Source of the DNA: Acidiferrobacteraceae bacterium
GTDB lineage: Bacteria > Pseudomonadota > Gammaproteobacteria > Acidiferrobacterales > Acidiferrobacteraceae
DNA: 22,694 nt
NCBI GenBank assembly: GCA_027343725.1
Contig: DAHWKH010000072.1
Location: 1-22,694 of the forward strand
Reading direction: 5' to 3'
Under the pieces are notes generated by a model. It was given only the letters and a program-made list of their open reading frames with translations, searched no databases and was not told where the DNA came from. Each line of letters begins with the position of its first letter. Within the stretch, counting starts at the first letter, position 1. This document shows positions 22,465 to 22,694 of the stretch, one piece after another. The translations under genes and the position numbers were made by a program.

Positions 22465-22694
22465 GGCACGGCCACGGTCTCGAGCAGGCGGCGCACCGCG
22501 TCCTCGCCGTCGGCAAGACCGAGACGGTGCGCGAGCACGGCGATTGCCACCTCCTGCACGTCCTCGGGCAGGGCGTAGTCGCGACCCGCGAGCAACGCGC
22601 ACGCGCGCGTCGCACTCATGAGGCCAAGGCCCGCGCGCGGCGAGAAGCCGCCGCCGAAGTCGGGGAGCGCGCGGCTTGCCCCGAGCAGGTCCTG
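22461..22694 (-). CDS. MoxR-family AAA+ ATPase, C-terminal part
   Basis: The last 77 codons of a gene that runs past the right edge. The visible lid domain reads GGGFSPRAGLGLMSATRACALLAGRDYALPEDVQEVAIAVLAHRLGL, which contains the MoxR pattern 'SPRA..L...A.A.AL..GR.YV.PEDV......VL.HR'. The SPR arginine is the sensor-2 residue of AAA+ enzymes. The Walker motifs lie outside the window. It is the first gene of the moxR-DUF58-transglutaminase unit, and its stop overlaps the next start. MoxR proteins act as chaperone-like ATPases on their partner proteins. Confidence 0.9.
   Translation of the reverse strand, partial: QDLLGASRALPDFGGGFSPRAGLGLMSATRACALLAGRDYALPEDVQEVAIAVLAHRLGLADGEDAVRRLLETVAVP

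Overview
This window is the replication-origin region of a high-GC gammaproteobacterial chromosome. The gene order rof-gyrB-recF-dnaN-dnaA (minus strand), then rpmH-rnpA-yidD-yidC-mnmE (plus strand), diverging from about 14.4 kb, is the classic dnaA neighbourhood. The asmA-mutY-yggX and thiS-thiG-trmB operons also fit Gammaproteobacteria. The exported parts of the envelope proteins almost lack Asp and Glu and are rich in Arg, Lys and His: YidC has no Glu in its first 395 residues. This points by inference to an acidophile, for example an Acidiferrobacter-like iron/sulfur oxidiser. No 16S gene is present to confirm it.

Layout. 1-710: remains of an integrated element (a cut phage-type gene, a second small ORF, a perfect 17-bp palindrome and an 11-bp tandem repeat) against the 3' end of tRNA-Phe, a typical integration target. 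823-2958: a radical SAM protein of the CUAEP/CCAEP-tail type and a dienelactone-hydrolase-like enzyme; this two-gene unit of unknown function is the least understood part of the window. 2961-6230 (minus): tRNA-Gly(CCC), asmA, mutY and yggX. 6287-7913 (plus): thiS, thiG and trmB. 7910-14320 (minus): dnaA, dnaN, recF, gyrB and a small Rof-type Rho-binding gene. 14479-18148 (plus): rpmH, rnpA, yidD, yidC and mnmE. 18149-18506: a structured 358-bp leader, followed by nhaA. 19620-22694 (minus): moxR (cut by the window edge), a DUF58 protein and a TgpA-like transglutaminase.

How it works together. The 236-bp dnaA-dnaN gap holds one perfect and several degenerate DnaA boxes beside an AT-rich stretch and is the best oriC candidate. 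A further perfect DnaA box overlaps the likely dnaA promoter, as in autorepression. Two parS sites (one perfect, one with 15 of 16 matches) lie inside recF, so ParB should load here. However, mnmG-rsmG-parA-parB do not follow mnmE as they do in many relatives. Most of the genes next to the origin point away from it. Genes are packed tightly: stop/start overlaps within operons, and convergent pairs that nearly touch or overlap (2 bp apart, 4-bp overlap, 33-bp overlap).
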